From an uncultured Mollicutes bacterium (GTDB lineage: Bacteria > Bacillota_I > Bacilli_A > MAG-NZ), in contig CAJYBF010000037.1 in assembly GCA_913064935.1 (NCBI GenBank), positions 1-8,020 of the forward strand: 8,020 nt of DNA, in the 5' to 3' direction. A program made the position numbers and the translations under genes. Positions 1-6,094 of this stretch are shown in pieces. Below the pieces are notes generated by a model. That model had not been told where the DNA came from. It saw only the letters and a list, made by a program, of their open reading frames with translations, and did not search any database. Each line of letters opens with the position of its first letter. The first letter of the stretch is position 1.

Positions 1-1
1 A

Positions 2-415
2 ATTAGTTGAGCCGAGGAAAAATGTTGTACCTGGAAGCAAAGTTGCAGTTATATTCGCTTCAGCCATTTTTGCTATGCCTACATCGCTAACAGCCATTAA
101 ATGATCAGCAGATAATGCTCCCAATTCAGCAGCTAATTCCGCAGCACCTGAATCTTCAAATTCATAAGCATGTAATCTTGGAATTAATCCAAAAGATTTA
201 GCCGTTTCTAATGTTCTTTTTGATTGTTTTACATTGAAATAACCATTTTCGCAAAATACATCACAATATATTGCTATTCCTTGCTCGGCAACTGCCGGAA
301 TCATTTCATTGCATAATAAATCTATATATCCATCATGATTATTTTTATATAAGAATTTATCTTTCTCACCGTTATTCACTTTCCTTATTATTTCAGGAAA
401 ACCATGAGAATAAGA
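2..415 (-). CDS. hutI: Imidazolonepropionase (HutI), internal fragment fused to a DnaN fragment
   Basis: HutI hydrolyses 4-imidazolone-5-propanoate to N-formimino-L-glutamate in cytoplasmic histidine degradation. The fragment shows the family's central run: DGYIDLLCNEMIPAVAEQG, then CDVFCE, then LIPRLHAYEF, ELAAELGALSADHL and TLLPGTTFFLG. The LHAYE stretch keeps the metal-type histidine and the catalytic-type glutamate of the usual HADE motif but has Tyr in place of Asp. The histidine of SADHL is also present. The fragment covers roughly residues 185-300 of a protein that is normally about 400 long. The N-terminal amidohydrolase barrel is missing and the C-terminal part lies beyond base 1. 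The frame is open, with no stop, and continues in frame from the DnaN fragment upstream. Similarity is firm below about base 345. HGFPE near 395-410 may be a diverged HutI G-A-H-A-x-P motif, so the upper limit is approximate. No start codon or ribosome binding site belongs to it. It has no functional link with the operon to the right. Confidence 0.85.
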
Positions 416-439
416 TTTCTGTAATAATACATCTCCAAT

Positions 440-1030
440 ATATTTTTCATTGGAAAGTATTGATGCTCGCATTAGTGCCTGACGTAATTGATCACGGTCT
501 GCTGTCATTACATTTTTTCCATCGATCGGCATGACACGATTATAATCTGGAAATCGACCATCTATTAATTTTGAAGTTAACCGAAGTTGGTCAAATTCAA
601 TTTGTAAGTGATTGCTTCCTAAGACTATTTTTACTAAATCATCTGTATCTTTAAGTAATCGAATTAATTCTAAGACGCCTTTTCTAGGTAATATAACTTG
701 TTTTATATCAGCAATATCTGCGTTTGTTTCTTTTTCACTGTAAGCTAAACGATGACCATCAGTTGCTACGGCTCGTAAATAATTAGAGCTTACCTCCAGC
801 ATTAAACCATTTAAATAATAACGAACATCTTGTTGCGCCATTGCAAATGCTGTTTTATCTATGATATCTCGTAATGTTTTTTGAGTGAGTTCAAATTCAT
901 AAATACTATTAATTGCCTCTAATGCAGGAAAATCATTTGCAGGTAACGTCGCTAACGAAAATCGACTGCGTCCTGATTGAACAAGGGCTTTATTATCTTT
1001 AACTGAAAAGTTAATAATTGAATCATGTAA
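440..1030 (-). pseudogene. dnaN: DNA polymerase III beta sliding clamp (DnaN), middle fragment, gammaproteobacterial type
   Basis: DnaN is the ring-shaped processivity clamp of the replicative polymerase. Translation gives SGRSRFSLATLPANDFPALE, then MAQQDVRYYLNGLMLEV, then LRAVATDGHRLA, ILPRKGVLELIR, TSKLIDGRFPDYNRVMP and RASILSNEKY. These align in order with E. coli DnaN from about residue 87 to 280 of 366, so all of domain II and parts of domains I and III are present. A TAA lies in frame at 1031-1033, and no ATG occurs in frame until codon 64 (839-841), inside the conserved region. The fragment therefore has no plausible start. After NEKY (about 440) the clamp similarity stops abruptly and the frame continues into HutI sequence. 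The wording (RASILSNEKY, QDVRYYLNG, DGRFPDY) is that of gammaproteobacterial clamps and unlike Bacillota DnaN, so this piece looks foreign to the operon at 1294-7580. It is most likely an assembly or amplification chimera. Identity as DnaN is very firm; its biological status is not. Confidence 0.88.
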
Positions 1031-1046
1031 TTAATACCTTTAGTGT

Positions 1047-1271
1047 TCAACAAGCCTCTTTTTTAACAATTTGATCGTTATTATAAAATAATCTCATAGC
1101 TACTTCAAAATCATTTGTTTTATATACATTTACATCATCACCAATTTAATTAATTTTTCTTTGAACGCTTTGACTTTCTGAATCTACAACATTTCCATCA
1201 GCTTGAGTCATATGCAAAGCTAAATCTAGAAACTTGTGCTTTTCCTCTTTATTTAATAAATCTAAAAACAT
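1047..1271 (-). pseudogene. TerB-like domain protein, truncated by an in-frame TAA
   Basis: The short frame starts with ATG at 1269-1271, preceded by a good ribosome binding site (GAAGGGA about 8 bases upstream) and 22 bases after the trmN-like gene, so it belongs to the same operon. The first 41 residues begin MFLDLLNKEEKHKFLDLALH and continue with TQADGNVVDSESQS. This resembles the first helices and the acidic loop of TerB-like (tellurite resistance/COG3793-type) proteins, a family of poorly known function. TAA at 1146-1148 ends the frame. Beyond it the same frame continues plausibly (IGDDVNVYKTNDFEVAMRLF, then YNNDQIVKKEAC) up to TGA at 1047-1049. The sequence then changes to unrelated DnaN. 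A TerB-like protein is normally longer than 100 residues, so this copy is both interrupted and cut off. The TerB assignment rests on remembered family wording and is moderate. The interruption is seen directly and may be a sequencing error. Confidence 0.6.
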
Positions 1272-1276
1272 AATAT

Positions 1277-1284
1277 CAGTCCCT
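1277..1284 (-). promoter_or_regulatory. Ribosome binding site of the TerB-like frame
   Basis: A GAAGGGA motif lies in the 22-base gap after the methyltransferase gene, at normal distance from the ATG at 1269-1271. It supports real translation of the short TerB-like frame and its membership of the operon. Confidence 0.6.
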
Positions 1285-1293
1285 TCTAATAAA

Positions 1294-2031
1294 TTATAAC
1301 ATAATTTTTTTATAGTGAAATACTTCTCTTATAATATCTGAATACTCACCATATTCATATACAAATATCGGTTCTAGTACTTTAAGTCCAGTTTTTGCTC
1401 CTTTTTGAGCATCTATCAAAACTGTATTAGCAATAGTCCCTTTTTTAGGATAAACAAATCTAATGGTTTTTGGTTCCAAACCGTGAGAACTCATCAACCT
1501 TAATATTTCTGTAAGTCTTTCTGGCCTATGGACCATTGAAAGATAACCTTTATTTTGAAGTAACCTTTTAGACTCAATTAGAATATCCTCTATGTTCGCC
1601 GCTACTTCATGTCTAGCAATTGTTTTATATTCATTTTTATTTAGATTACTTGATTCCAGTAATTTAAAGCAAGGTGGATTACAAGTAACTAACTCGTAAT
1701 TATTTACTCCAAGTTCTTTATGTATCCCAATCAAATCATTGTGAATTATGTTTACTTGATTCTCTAACTTATTCATCTTGATAGATCTACATGCTAGATC
1801 ATATACTTCTTCTTGAATTTCCACAGCATCAATTGGTAAATTTGTTCTAAGTGTTAAATACATCGGCACTGGAGCGTTCCCAGTACATAAATCAATAATT
1901 CTTTTCGTTTTGTAGCCAATTGGTGCAAAATATCCTAACAATAGAGAATCTAAAGAGAAGTTAAACATATCTTGTCTTTGTATTATTTTAAGACCATCAT
2001 ATGCTAATAAATCATTTATTACTTCCATCAT
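1294..2031 (-). CDS. tRNA1(Val) (adenine(37)-N6)-methyltransferase, TrmN6/YabB-like
   Basis: Predicted S-adenosylmethionine-dependent class I methyltransferase of 245 residues, the usual size for the TrmN6/YabB family that methylates N6 of adenine in the anticodon loop of tRNA1(Val). The N-terminus carries the family signature FSLDSLLLGYFA (residues 25-36). SAM-binding motif I is DLCTGNAPVP (47-56). An acidic residue after the second strand follows (VEIQEE, 70-75), then motif IV TCNPPCF (116-122). Family members usually have NPPY or NPPF at motif IV; here the aromatic that stacks on the target base is Cys (TGC). It overlaps ricT by 20 bases. Two tandem ATGs (2029-2031 and 2026-2028) follow GGAAGAG at 2036-2042. 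The second is slightly better spaced, so the true protein may be one residue shorter. In Bacillota yabB commonly sits downstream of holB and yaaT, as here. Family assignment is firm; the exact tRNA substrate is inferred. Confidence 0.85.
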   Translation of the reverse strand: MMEVINDLLAYDGLKIIQRQDMFNFSLDSLLLGYFAPIGYKTKRIIDLCTGNAPVPMYLTLRTNLPIDAVEIQEEVYDLACRSIKMNKLENQVNIIHNDLIGIHKELGVNNYELVTCNPPCFKLLESSNLNKNEYKTIARHEVAANIEDILIESKRLLQNKGYLSMVHRPERLTEILRLMSSHGLEPKTIRFVYPKKGTIANTVLIDAQKGAKTGLKVLEPIFVYEYGEYSDIIREVFHYKKIML

Positions 2032-2824
2032 CTATCTCTTCCAATGGATACGTAACGTATTTTCCTTGTTCCGATACTTTTACCATTTGTCTTAATATAT
2101 CAATATCAACAACTTTACATCCTTTACAAGTAGGTGTATCAACCATGCTTCCAACTTTAGGTAACCCAACTTTAAGCCTAGTATAGTTTTCATTTTCGAA
2201 TTTGATACAACAAAGTAACTTACCACATACTCCTGTTATTTTTGTAGGATTAAGTGATAATTTTTGATTCTTTGCCATTTTGATGCTGATAGTATCAAAT
2301 TGACAAAGATGCGTACTACAACATAGCTCTCTTCCGCAAAAACCAATTCCACCTAATGCTTTAGCTCCATCTCTTTCTCCAACTTGCCTAAGCTCAATTC
2401 TAGTCTTGATTCTGCTTGCTAAGTCTCTAACTAATTCTCTAAAATCTACTCTTTCATCAGATGTATAATAAAATACTATTTTCTTTTTATCTAATGTAAA
2501 CTCAGCACTTAACAACTTCATTTCAAGTTTATGTTCAAGTATTAACTTTTTGCATAAAATGAAATTATCTGCTGCAAGTATTTTATTATCCTCATATTTC
2601 TTTAAATCATAATCACTTGCTTTTCTTAAAATGGGCTTAAGTTCAGATACCACTTCACTTGTGCTAATTTCTTTGATAGAATCAGCTACGCGTCCTAGTT
2701 CTAACCCTCTTGCAGTCTCAACAACTACAAAATCATCGATTGCTAAATCGATGTTATTTGTTGAAAAATGATATTTCTTACCTACTTTTTTAAATTGAAT
2801 AGGAACTACAATATGTCCACTCAT
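2012..2824 (-). CDS. ricT: PSP1-domain protein RicT (YaaT), regulatory iron-sulfur complex subunit
   Basis: RicT (YaaT) is a cytoplasmic PSP1-domain protein. In Bacillus subtilis it works with YlbF and YmcA in the Ric complex, binds [4Fe-4S] clusters and promotes RNase Y-dependent mRNA maturation. The 270-residue product matches the family throughout: MSGHIVVPIQFKKVGKKYHF, VVVETARGLELGRV, YTSDERVDFRELVRDLA, RIELRQVGERDGAKALGGIG. Two cysteine clusters follow: GFCGRELCCSTHLC (Cys 163, 168, 169, 174) and GVCGKLLCC (Cys 200, 205, 206). Both are the family's cluster-binding type. An additional pair, TCKGCK (Cys 233 and 236), lies in a region without cysteines in B. subtilis YaaT as I recall it. 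I chose ATG at 2822-2824 because GGAG stands 9 bases upstream. A TTG five codons earlier lies on that ribosome binding site. It follows holB directly (holB TAA at 2830-2832). It ends in TGA inside the start of the methyltransferase gene. Confidence 0.93.
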   Translation of the reverse strand: MSGHIVVPIQFKKVGKKYHFSTNNIDLAIDDFVVVETARGLELGRVADSIKEISTSEVVSELKPILRKASDYDLKKYEDNKILAADNFILCKKLILEHKLEMKLLSAEFTLDKKKIVFYYTSDERVDFRELVRDLASRIKTRIELRQVGERDGAKALGGIGFCGRELCCSTHLCQFDTISIKMAKNQKLSLNPTKITGVCGKLLCCIKFENENYTRLKVGLPKVGSMVDTPTCKGCKVVDIDILRQMVKVSEQGKYVTYPLEEIDDGSNK

Positions 2825-2829
2825 AATTT

Positions 2830-3783
2830 TTATCTCCAATCAAGTTTTAGAAGTATTCTATCCAGCATTAATGGAACATTAGCATGGTACTTCAACTTGT
2901 TTCTTTCATTTATAATAAATTCAACATTTTCGATTACTTTTTTAAGATCAATTTGCCTTAAGATACCTAAAGCTTTATCATCTGGAAAAACTAATTCCAT
3001 CTTGATTTTATAATTCAGTATATCCTTATAGTAATAAAGTAACAAATCTAAGAACAATTCAACATTACTTTTATCGATAAACTTGCCATGTTCATTAAAA
3101 TAAATAATAGCATTGTGGTACTTATTTGCATAGATATTTCCTAGCTCATAAATTATATCTAACATTTTCTTAAACTCTTCGTTGTCAGCTAATACTATAG
3201 CTTCATCAATGTTATTTGTTACTAATGGTAATATCCTAGCGAACTCTAGACTTATACCTTTTTCAATCAACGACTCTCTAACAGTAGAATTACTTGCTTT
3301 AGAAAAAGTAATCACTTGAGCTCTTGATATGATTGTTGGTAAAATCATCTGAATGTTCTCAGTTATTAAAATCGCAAATGTATTATCGTGCGGTTCTTCA
3401 AAGTACTTAAGTAAACTATTTGCTGCACTCGCAGTCATTCTATCTATATGATTAATAATATATACTTTCGGTCCTTCAACTAATGCCGTTTTATTAAGTT
3501 CAGCTATAAGACTCTTGATCTGACCTTTTTTGATATTTTGTCCATCTGGTTCAATTAGAATTACATTAGGATGGCTTCTCATATCTATACTCGTACAAGT
3601 CTTGCAAACACCACAAGCATCTTTACATAGAAGCATCTTAGCGACATCAGTTGCTATATCTAACTTGGACGTACCTCTAGAACCCTCAAATAAATAGGCG
3701 TGGCTAAAACGATTGTTCTTATAACTATTCTTCATAATTTTAACAACATTCGGCTGAACCTCATTATATTTATTTAAGATCAT
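2830..3783 (-). CDS. holB: DNA polymerase III subunit delta prime (HolB)
   Basis: Delta prime is the stator of the DNA polymerase III clamp loader, which opens the DnaN ring and places it on primed DNA. The product is 317 residues. Its N-terminal AAA+ region has FSHAYLFEG (26-34) followed by a degenerate P-loop GSRGTSKL (34-41), in which the second-last glycine and the final Thr/Ser are replaced, as expected for a subunit that does not hydrolyse ATP. A four-cysteine zinc motif follows at Cys 53, 57, 60 and 63. HPNVILIEPDG (71-81), DRMTASAANSLLKYFEEP (114-131) and the sensor-like IISRAQ (151-156) are clear DnaX/HolB family marks. The ATG at 3781-3783 has a strong GGAGGA ribosome binding site 8 bases upstream and overlaps the end of tmk by 14 bases. 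The tmk-holB-yaaT order is the Bacillota arrangement, here without the yaaQ and yaaR genes found between tmk and holB in B. subtilis. Confidence 0.93.
   Translation of the reverse strand: MILNKYNEVQPNVVKIMKNSYKNNRFSHAYLFEGSRGTSKLDIATDVAKMLLCKDACGVCKTCTSIDMRSHPNVILIEPDGQNIKKGQIKSLIAELNKTALVEGPKVYIINHIDRMTASAANSLLKYFEEPHDNTFAILITENIQMILPTIISRAQVITFSKASNSTVRESLIEKGISLEFARILPLVTNNIDEAIVLADNEEFKKMLDIIYELGNIYANKYHNAIIYFNEHGKFIDKSNVELFLDLLLYYYKDILNYKIKMELVFPDDKALGILRQIDLKKVIENVEFIINERNKLKYHANVPLMLDRILLKLDWR
2834..2837 (-). promoter_or_regulatory. Ribosome binding site that decides the ricT start
   Basis: GGAG stands 9 bases before ATG 2822-2824. An in-frame TTG at 2837-2839 overlaps this motif and has no binding site of its own, so the ATG is preferred and the protein begins MSGHIVVP, matching the family N-terminus. 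Confidence 0.75.
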
Positions 3784-4402
3784 TTAAGAAGTCCTCCACA
3801 ATTTTTATCGTTTCTAATTTTACTTCCTCAATATCTCTCTCTGCATTAACTGCTTTAATTCTTGAAGGATACTTCTCCATCAACTTTATATAACCATCAT
3901 AAACTTTACCATGGAAATTTACTTTTTCTAAATCTAATCGATTCATGTTTCTAGAGTTATCCATTATTCTTTTCAATCCTATTTCTGGTTTTACATCGAA
4001 GAACAATGTTAAATCAGGCATGAAATCTCCAATAACAACTTTATTAATATCAAAAACCTTCCCCATACCTATCCCTCTAGCGTAGCCTTGATAAACAATT
4101 GAAGAGTCTACGAATCTGTCACATAGAACCATTGATCCCTTTTCTAATTCAGGTATAACTCTTTCAACAAGATGTTGTCTTCTTGAAGCAGCGAATAAAT
4201 ACGCCTCAGTCAACTCATCCATAGCTGTATTTTCTTTGGATAAGATTATATCTCTTATTTGCTCGGCAATCTCTATTCCACCTGGTTCTCTAGTCACAAC
4301 AACATTGTGGCCTAAGTCAGTGAAATAATCTTTTAGATATTCAATTACAGAAGTCTTTCCAGATCCTTCTCCGCCTTCAAATGTAATAAAGTGTCCCCTC
4401 AT
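3770..4402 (-). CDS. tmk: Thymidylate kinase (Tmk)
   Basis: Thymidylate kinase phosphorylates dTMP to dTDP with ATP, an essential step in dTTP supply. The 210-residue product has the normal family length and all main motifs: FITFEGGEGSGKTS with P-loop GGEGSGKT at residues 10-17, TREPGG at 37-42, the DRF of VLCDRFVDSS at 95-97 with YQGYARG at 104-110, and MPDLTLFFDV at 128-137. The lid region with basic residues lies around 146-160 and is followed by NFHGKVYDGY (162-171), a variant of the usual FHxRVxxGY. The ATG at 4400-4402 is preceded by an AAGAGAG-type binding site that reaches into the truA stop region, 13 bases downstream of truA. It overlaps holB by 14 bases, which suggests translational coupling. 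Nothing appears missing. Confidence 0.96.
   Translation of the reverse strand: MRGHFITFEGGEGSGKTSVIEYLKDYFTDLGHNVVVTREPGGIEIAEQIRDIILSKENTAMDELTEAYLFAASRRQHLVERVIPELEKGSMVLCDRFVDSSIVYQGYARGIGMGKVFDINKVVIGDFMPDLTLFFDVKPEIGLKRIMDNSRNMNRLDLEKVNFHGKVYDGYIKLMEKYPSRIKAVNAERDIEEVKLETIKIVEDFLNDLK
3792..3797 (-). promoter_or_regulatory. Strong ribosome binding site of holB
   Basis: GGAGGA lies 8 bases upstream of the holB ATG and inside the tmk coding end. It is the best Shine-Dalgarno match that decides a start in the operon, and it fixes the 14-base tmk/holB overlap. Confidence 0.8.
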
Positions 4403-4415
4403 AATAACTCTCTTT

Positions 4416-5144
4416 CTAATACCATATTTTATCTAAGTATAGTCCGTTAGAATCTGCACTTTTACCTGCATAATTTCTGTCTTCTTTCAATAAAATTTCA
4501 TTAATGTCTTTTTTTCTACCATAGCCTATTTCTACTAAGGTTCCAACCATTGTTCTTACCATATATCTCATGAATCCATTTCCAACGAAAGTAAACTCTA
4601 GTACGCCATCGTTTTTAATGATACTTGCTTCCATAATCACTCTAACATAATTATCATAAACAGAACTACCTGTAAAACTTTTGAAATTATGTTTACCTAT
4701 CAGTTTTTTGACTTCATCTTCCATTAATGCCAAATCGAGAATTCTTCTTTCAAAGCTCATTCTATTTCTTAGTAATGGATCAAAGTCATTTGTATTTACA
4801 AAATATCTGTACCTTTTTTTCACTACATTAAATCTAGCGTGGAAATCTTCATTCACAAACTCAATAGTTTTTATATAAATATCATTCGGTAAATAGTTAT
4901 TTATAGCTATTTTCCATTTAGACTCAGTCATTTCTAATTTTGTATCGTAATGAAAAACTTGATTGTTAGCATGAACTCCTGCATCTGTTCTACTTGCTCC
5001 GTATGTAAGAACTTCAGTTCCACCATGCAGTTTTCTTAAACTCTGTTCTATTTTCCCTTGAATAGTTGGATCCTTAATTTGTTTTTGCCATCCACAATAA
5101 TTCTTCCCGTCATAAGAAACGGTTGCCTTGATTCTATATGGCAA
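4416..5144 (-). CDS. truA: tRNA pseudouridine(38-40) synthase (TruA)
   Basis: TruA converts uridines 38, 39 and 40 of the tRNA anticodon arm to pseudouridine. The 242-residue product, normal for the family, opens with IKATVSYDGKNYCGWQKQ, the TruA N-terminal pattern. The catalytic loop is YGASRTDAGVHA with Asp54 as the nucleophile. The C-terminal half shows NGFMRYMVRTMVGTLVEIG and ends AGKSADSNGLYLDKIWY. The usual TAPAxGL before the end is altered to SADSNGL. I place the start at TTG (5142-5144): the conserved domain begins only a few residues later and no nearby ATG or GTG is available. The TTG overlaps the end of ecfT by 11 bases and I see no clear ribosome binding site, so translation probably depends on coupling to ecfT. 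An ecfA1-ecfA2-ecfT-truA string is widespread in Bacillota, where rplM and rpsI commonly follow; here tmk follows instead. Confidence 0.96.
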   Translation of the reverse strand: MPYRIKATVSYDGKNYCGWQKQIKDPTIQGKIEQSLRKLHGGTEVLTYGASRTDAGVHANNQVFHYDTKLEMTESKWKIAINNYLPNDIYIKTIEFVNEDFHARFNVVKKRYRYFVNTNDFDPLLRNRMSFERRILDLALMEDEVKKLIGKHNFKSFTGSSVYDNYVRVIMEASIIKNDGVLEFTFVGNGFMRYMVRTMVGTLVEIGYGRKKDINEILLKEDRNYAGKSADSNGLYLDKIWY

Positions 5145-6087
5145 GTAAAATCACACTTGGTATTAATGCTATGGCGAATGTCAATACTGCATAATCTACA
5201 AATCTAAATTTAAAATCAACTAACTTGCTTCTTGGCTTGCCAGGAAAATAACTTCTTGCTTCCATTGCATTCGCTAAGTCGTCAGCTCTTTTGAAAGAGA
5301 TGATGAACATAGGAATTAATAGTGCAATTATTTGAACGATTTTTTGTCTTAATGTACCTTCTTTAAAATCGACACCTCTACTTGCTTGAGCTTTAATAAT
5401 CTTATTAGCCTCATCAAGCAACGTTGGAATAAATCTTAATGCAATACTAATCATCATCGAAATTTCCTCAGTGGGCACTTTAATTAATTTGAACGGTTTC
5501 AGAACCGATTCAAGACCATTATTTAATTCTGTAGGTTTAGTCGTAAGAGTAAGTAAACTAGATAGTGACACTAATATCAATATCCTCGTCACTAAGAAAC
5601 TTGCAAATTTTACTGCATCAGTGTAAATAGATATATTAAATACTTTAATCAATCCACCCATATCAAATGTTAAACTATAAACCATCAAAGCTACTGTAGC
5701 CAAGAAGAAAATAAAACGTCTCTTTATCATTTTCTTTACTAAGTTGTATCCTACAATAAGTATGACTATAATTCCTAGGTTTAACCAAGTAAGATTAAGA
5801 TCAGTTGAGAAAAGCAAAGTACCATTCTTATTAAATAACATTTGAAATATAACAGTGAAAAATAGTAGGAAAACCAAAGATTCGATTCCCTTAATAAATC
5901 TTGACAAAGGAATTTTTGAAGATTGAACCAAGATAATAGTGAAAACTAACAATCCTATCATCGTGTACAAGTTACCGATTACAAATGTCGTCGCAATCAA
6001 AAGAATCAAAGCTATAAGCTTCGCTCTTGGATCTAATTTATGAATCCAGCTATCAGCTGGAAGATATTGTCCAATAATTATTCTCAT
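5134..6087 (-). CDS. ecfT: Energy-coupling factor transporter transmembrane subunit EcfT
   Basis: EcfT is the membrane scaffold of ECF-type vitamin and micronutrient importers. It links the two EcfA ATPases to interchangeable substrate-binding S components. The N-terminus has the family motif IHKLDPRAKL (15-24), followed by several hydrophobic segments. TLTTKPTELNNGLE (180-193) and ISIALRFIPTLLDEANKI (213-230) are standard. The two coupling-helix motifs that contact the ATPases are KAQASRGVDF (232-241) and AMEARSYFPG (274-283). The protein has 317 residues against about 265 for typical EcfT. The excess lies at about residues 97-150 and contains two extra hydrophobic stretches (LGIIVILIVGYNLV and FIFFLATVALMVYSL) separated by a KKMIKRR basic patch, which suggests an added helical hairpin. 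The ATG at 6085-6087 has AGGTGA just upstream and sits 7 bases after ecfA2. No S component is encoded in the window, so the substrate cannot be named. Confidence 0.95.
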   Translation of the reverse strand: MRIIIGQYLPADSWIHKLDPRAKLIALILLIATTFVIGNLYTMIGLLVFTIILVQSSKIPLSRFIKGIESLVFLLFFTVIFQMLFNKNGTLLFSTDLNLTWLNLGIIVILIVGYNLVKKMIKRRFIFFLATVALMVYSLTFDMGGLIKVFNISIYTDAVKFASFLVTRILILVSLSSLLTLTTKPTELNNGLESVLKPFKLIKVPTEEISMMISIALRFIPTLLDEANKIIKAQASRGVDFKEGTLRQKIVQIIALLIPMFIISFKRADDLANAMEARSYFPGKPRSKLVDFKFRFVDYAVLTFAIALIPSVILLAI

Positions 6088-6094
6088 ATTTCAC

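Noticed and set aside
271..534. Plus-strand open frame of 87 codons
   Set aside because: It lies opposite the DnaN/HutI frame, has no ribosome binding site or family likeness, and its composition is that of an antisense shadow.
2825..2839. Five-codon N-terminal extension of RicT from a TTG
   Set aside because: The TTG overlaps the GGAG ribosome binding site of the downstream ATG, which gives the family-typical N-terminus.
2001..3013. Plus-strand open frames at 2001-2186 and 2768-3013
   Set aside because: Both lie antisense to the conserved ricT, holB and methyltransferase genes and carry no motif.
4681..4878. Plus-strand open frame of 65 codons
   Set aside because: It is antisense to truA, whose motifs fully explain the region.
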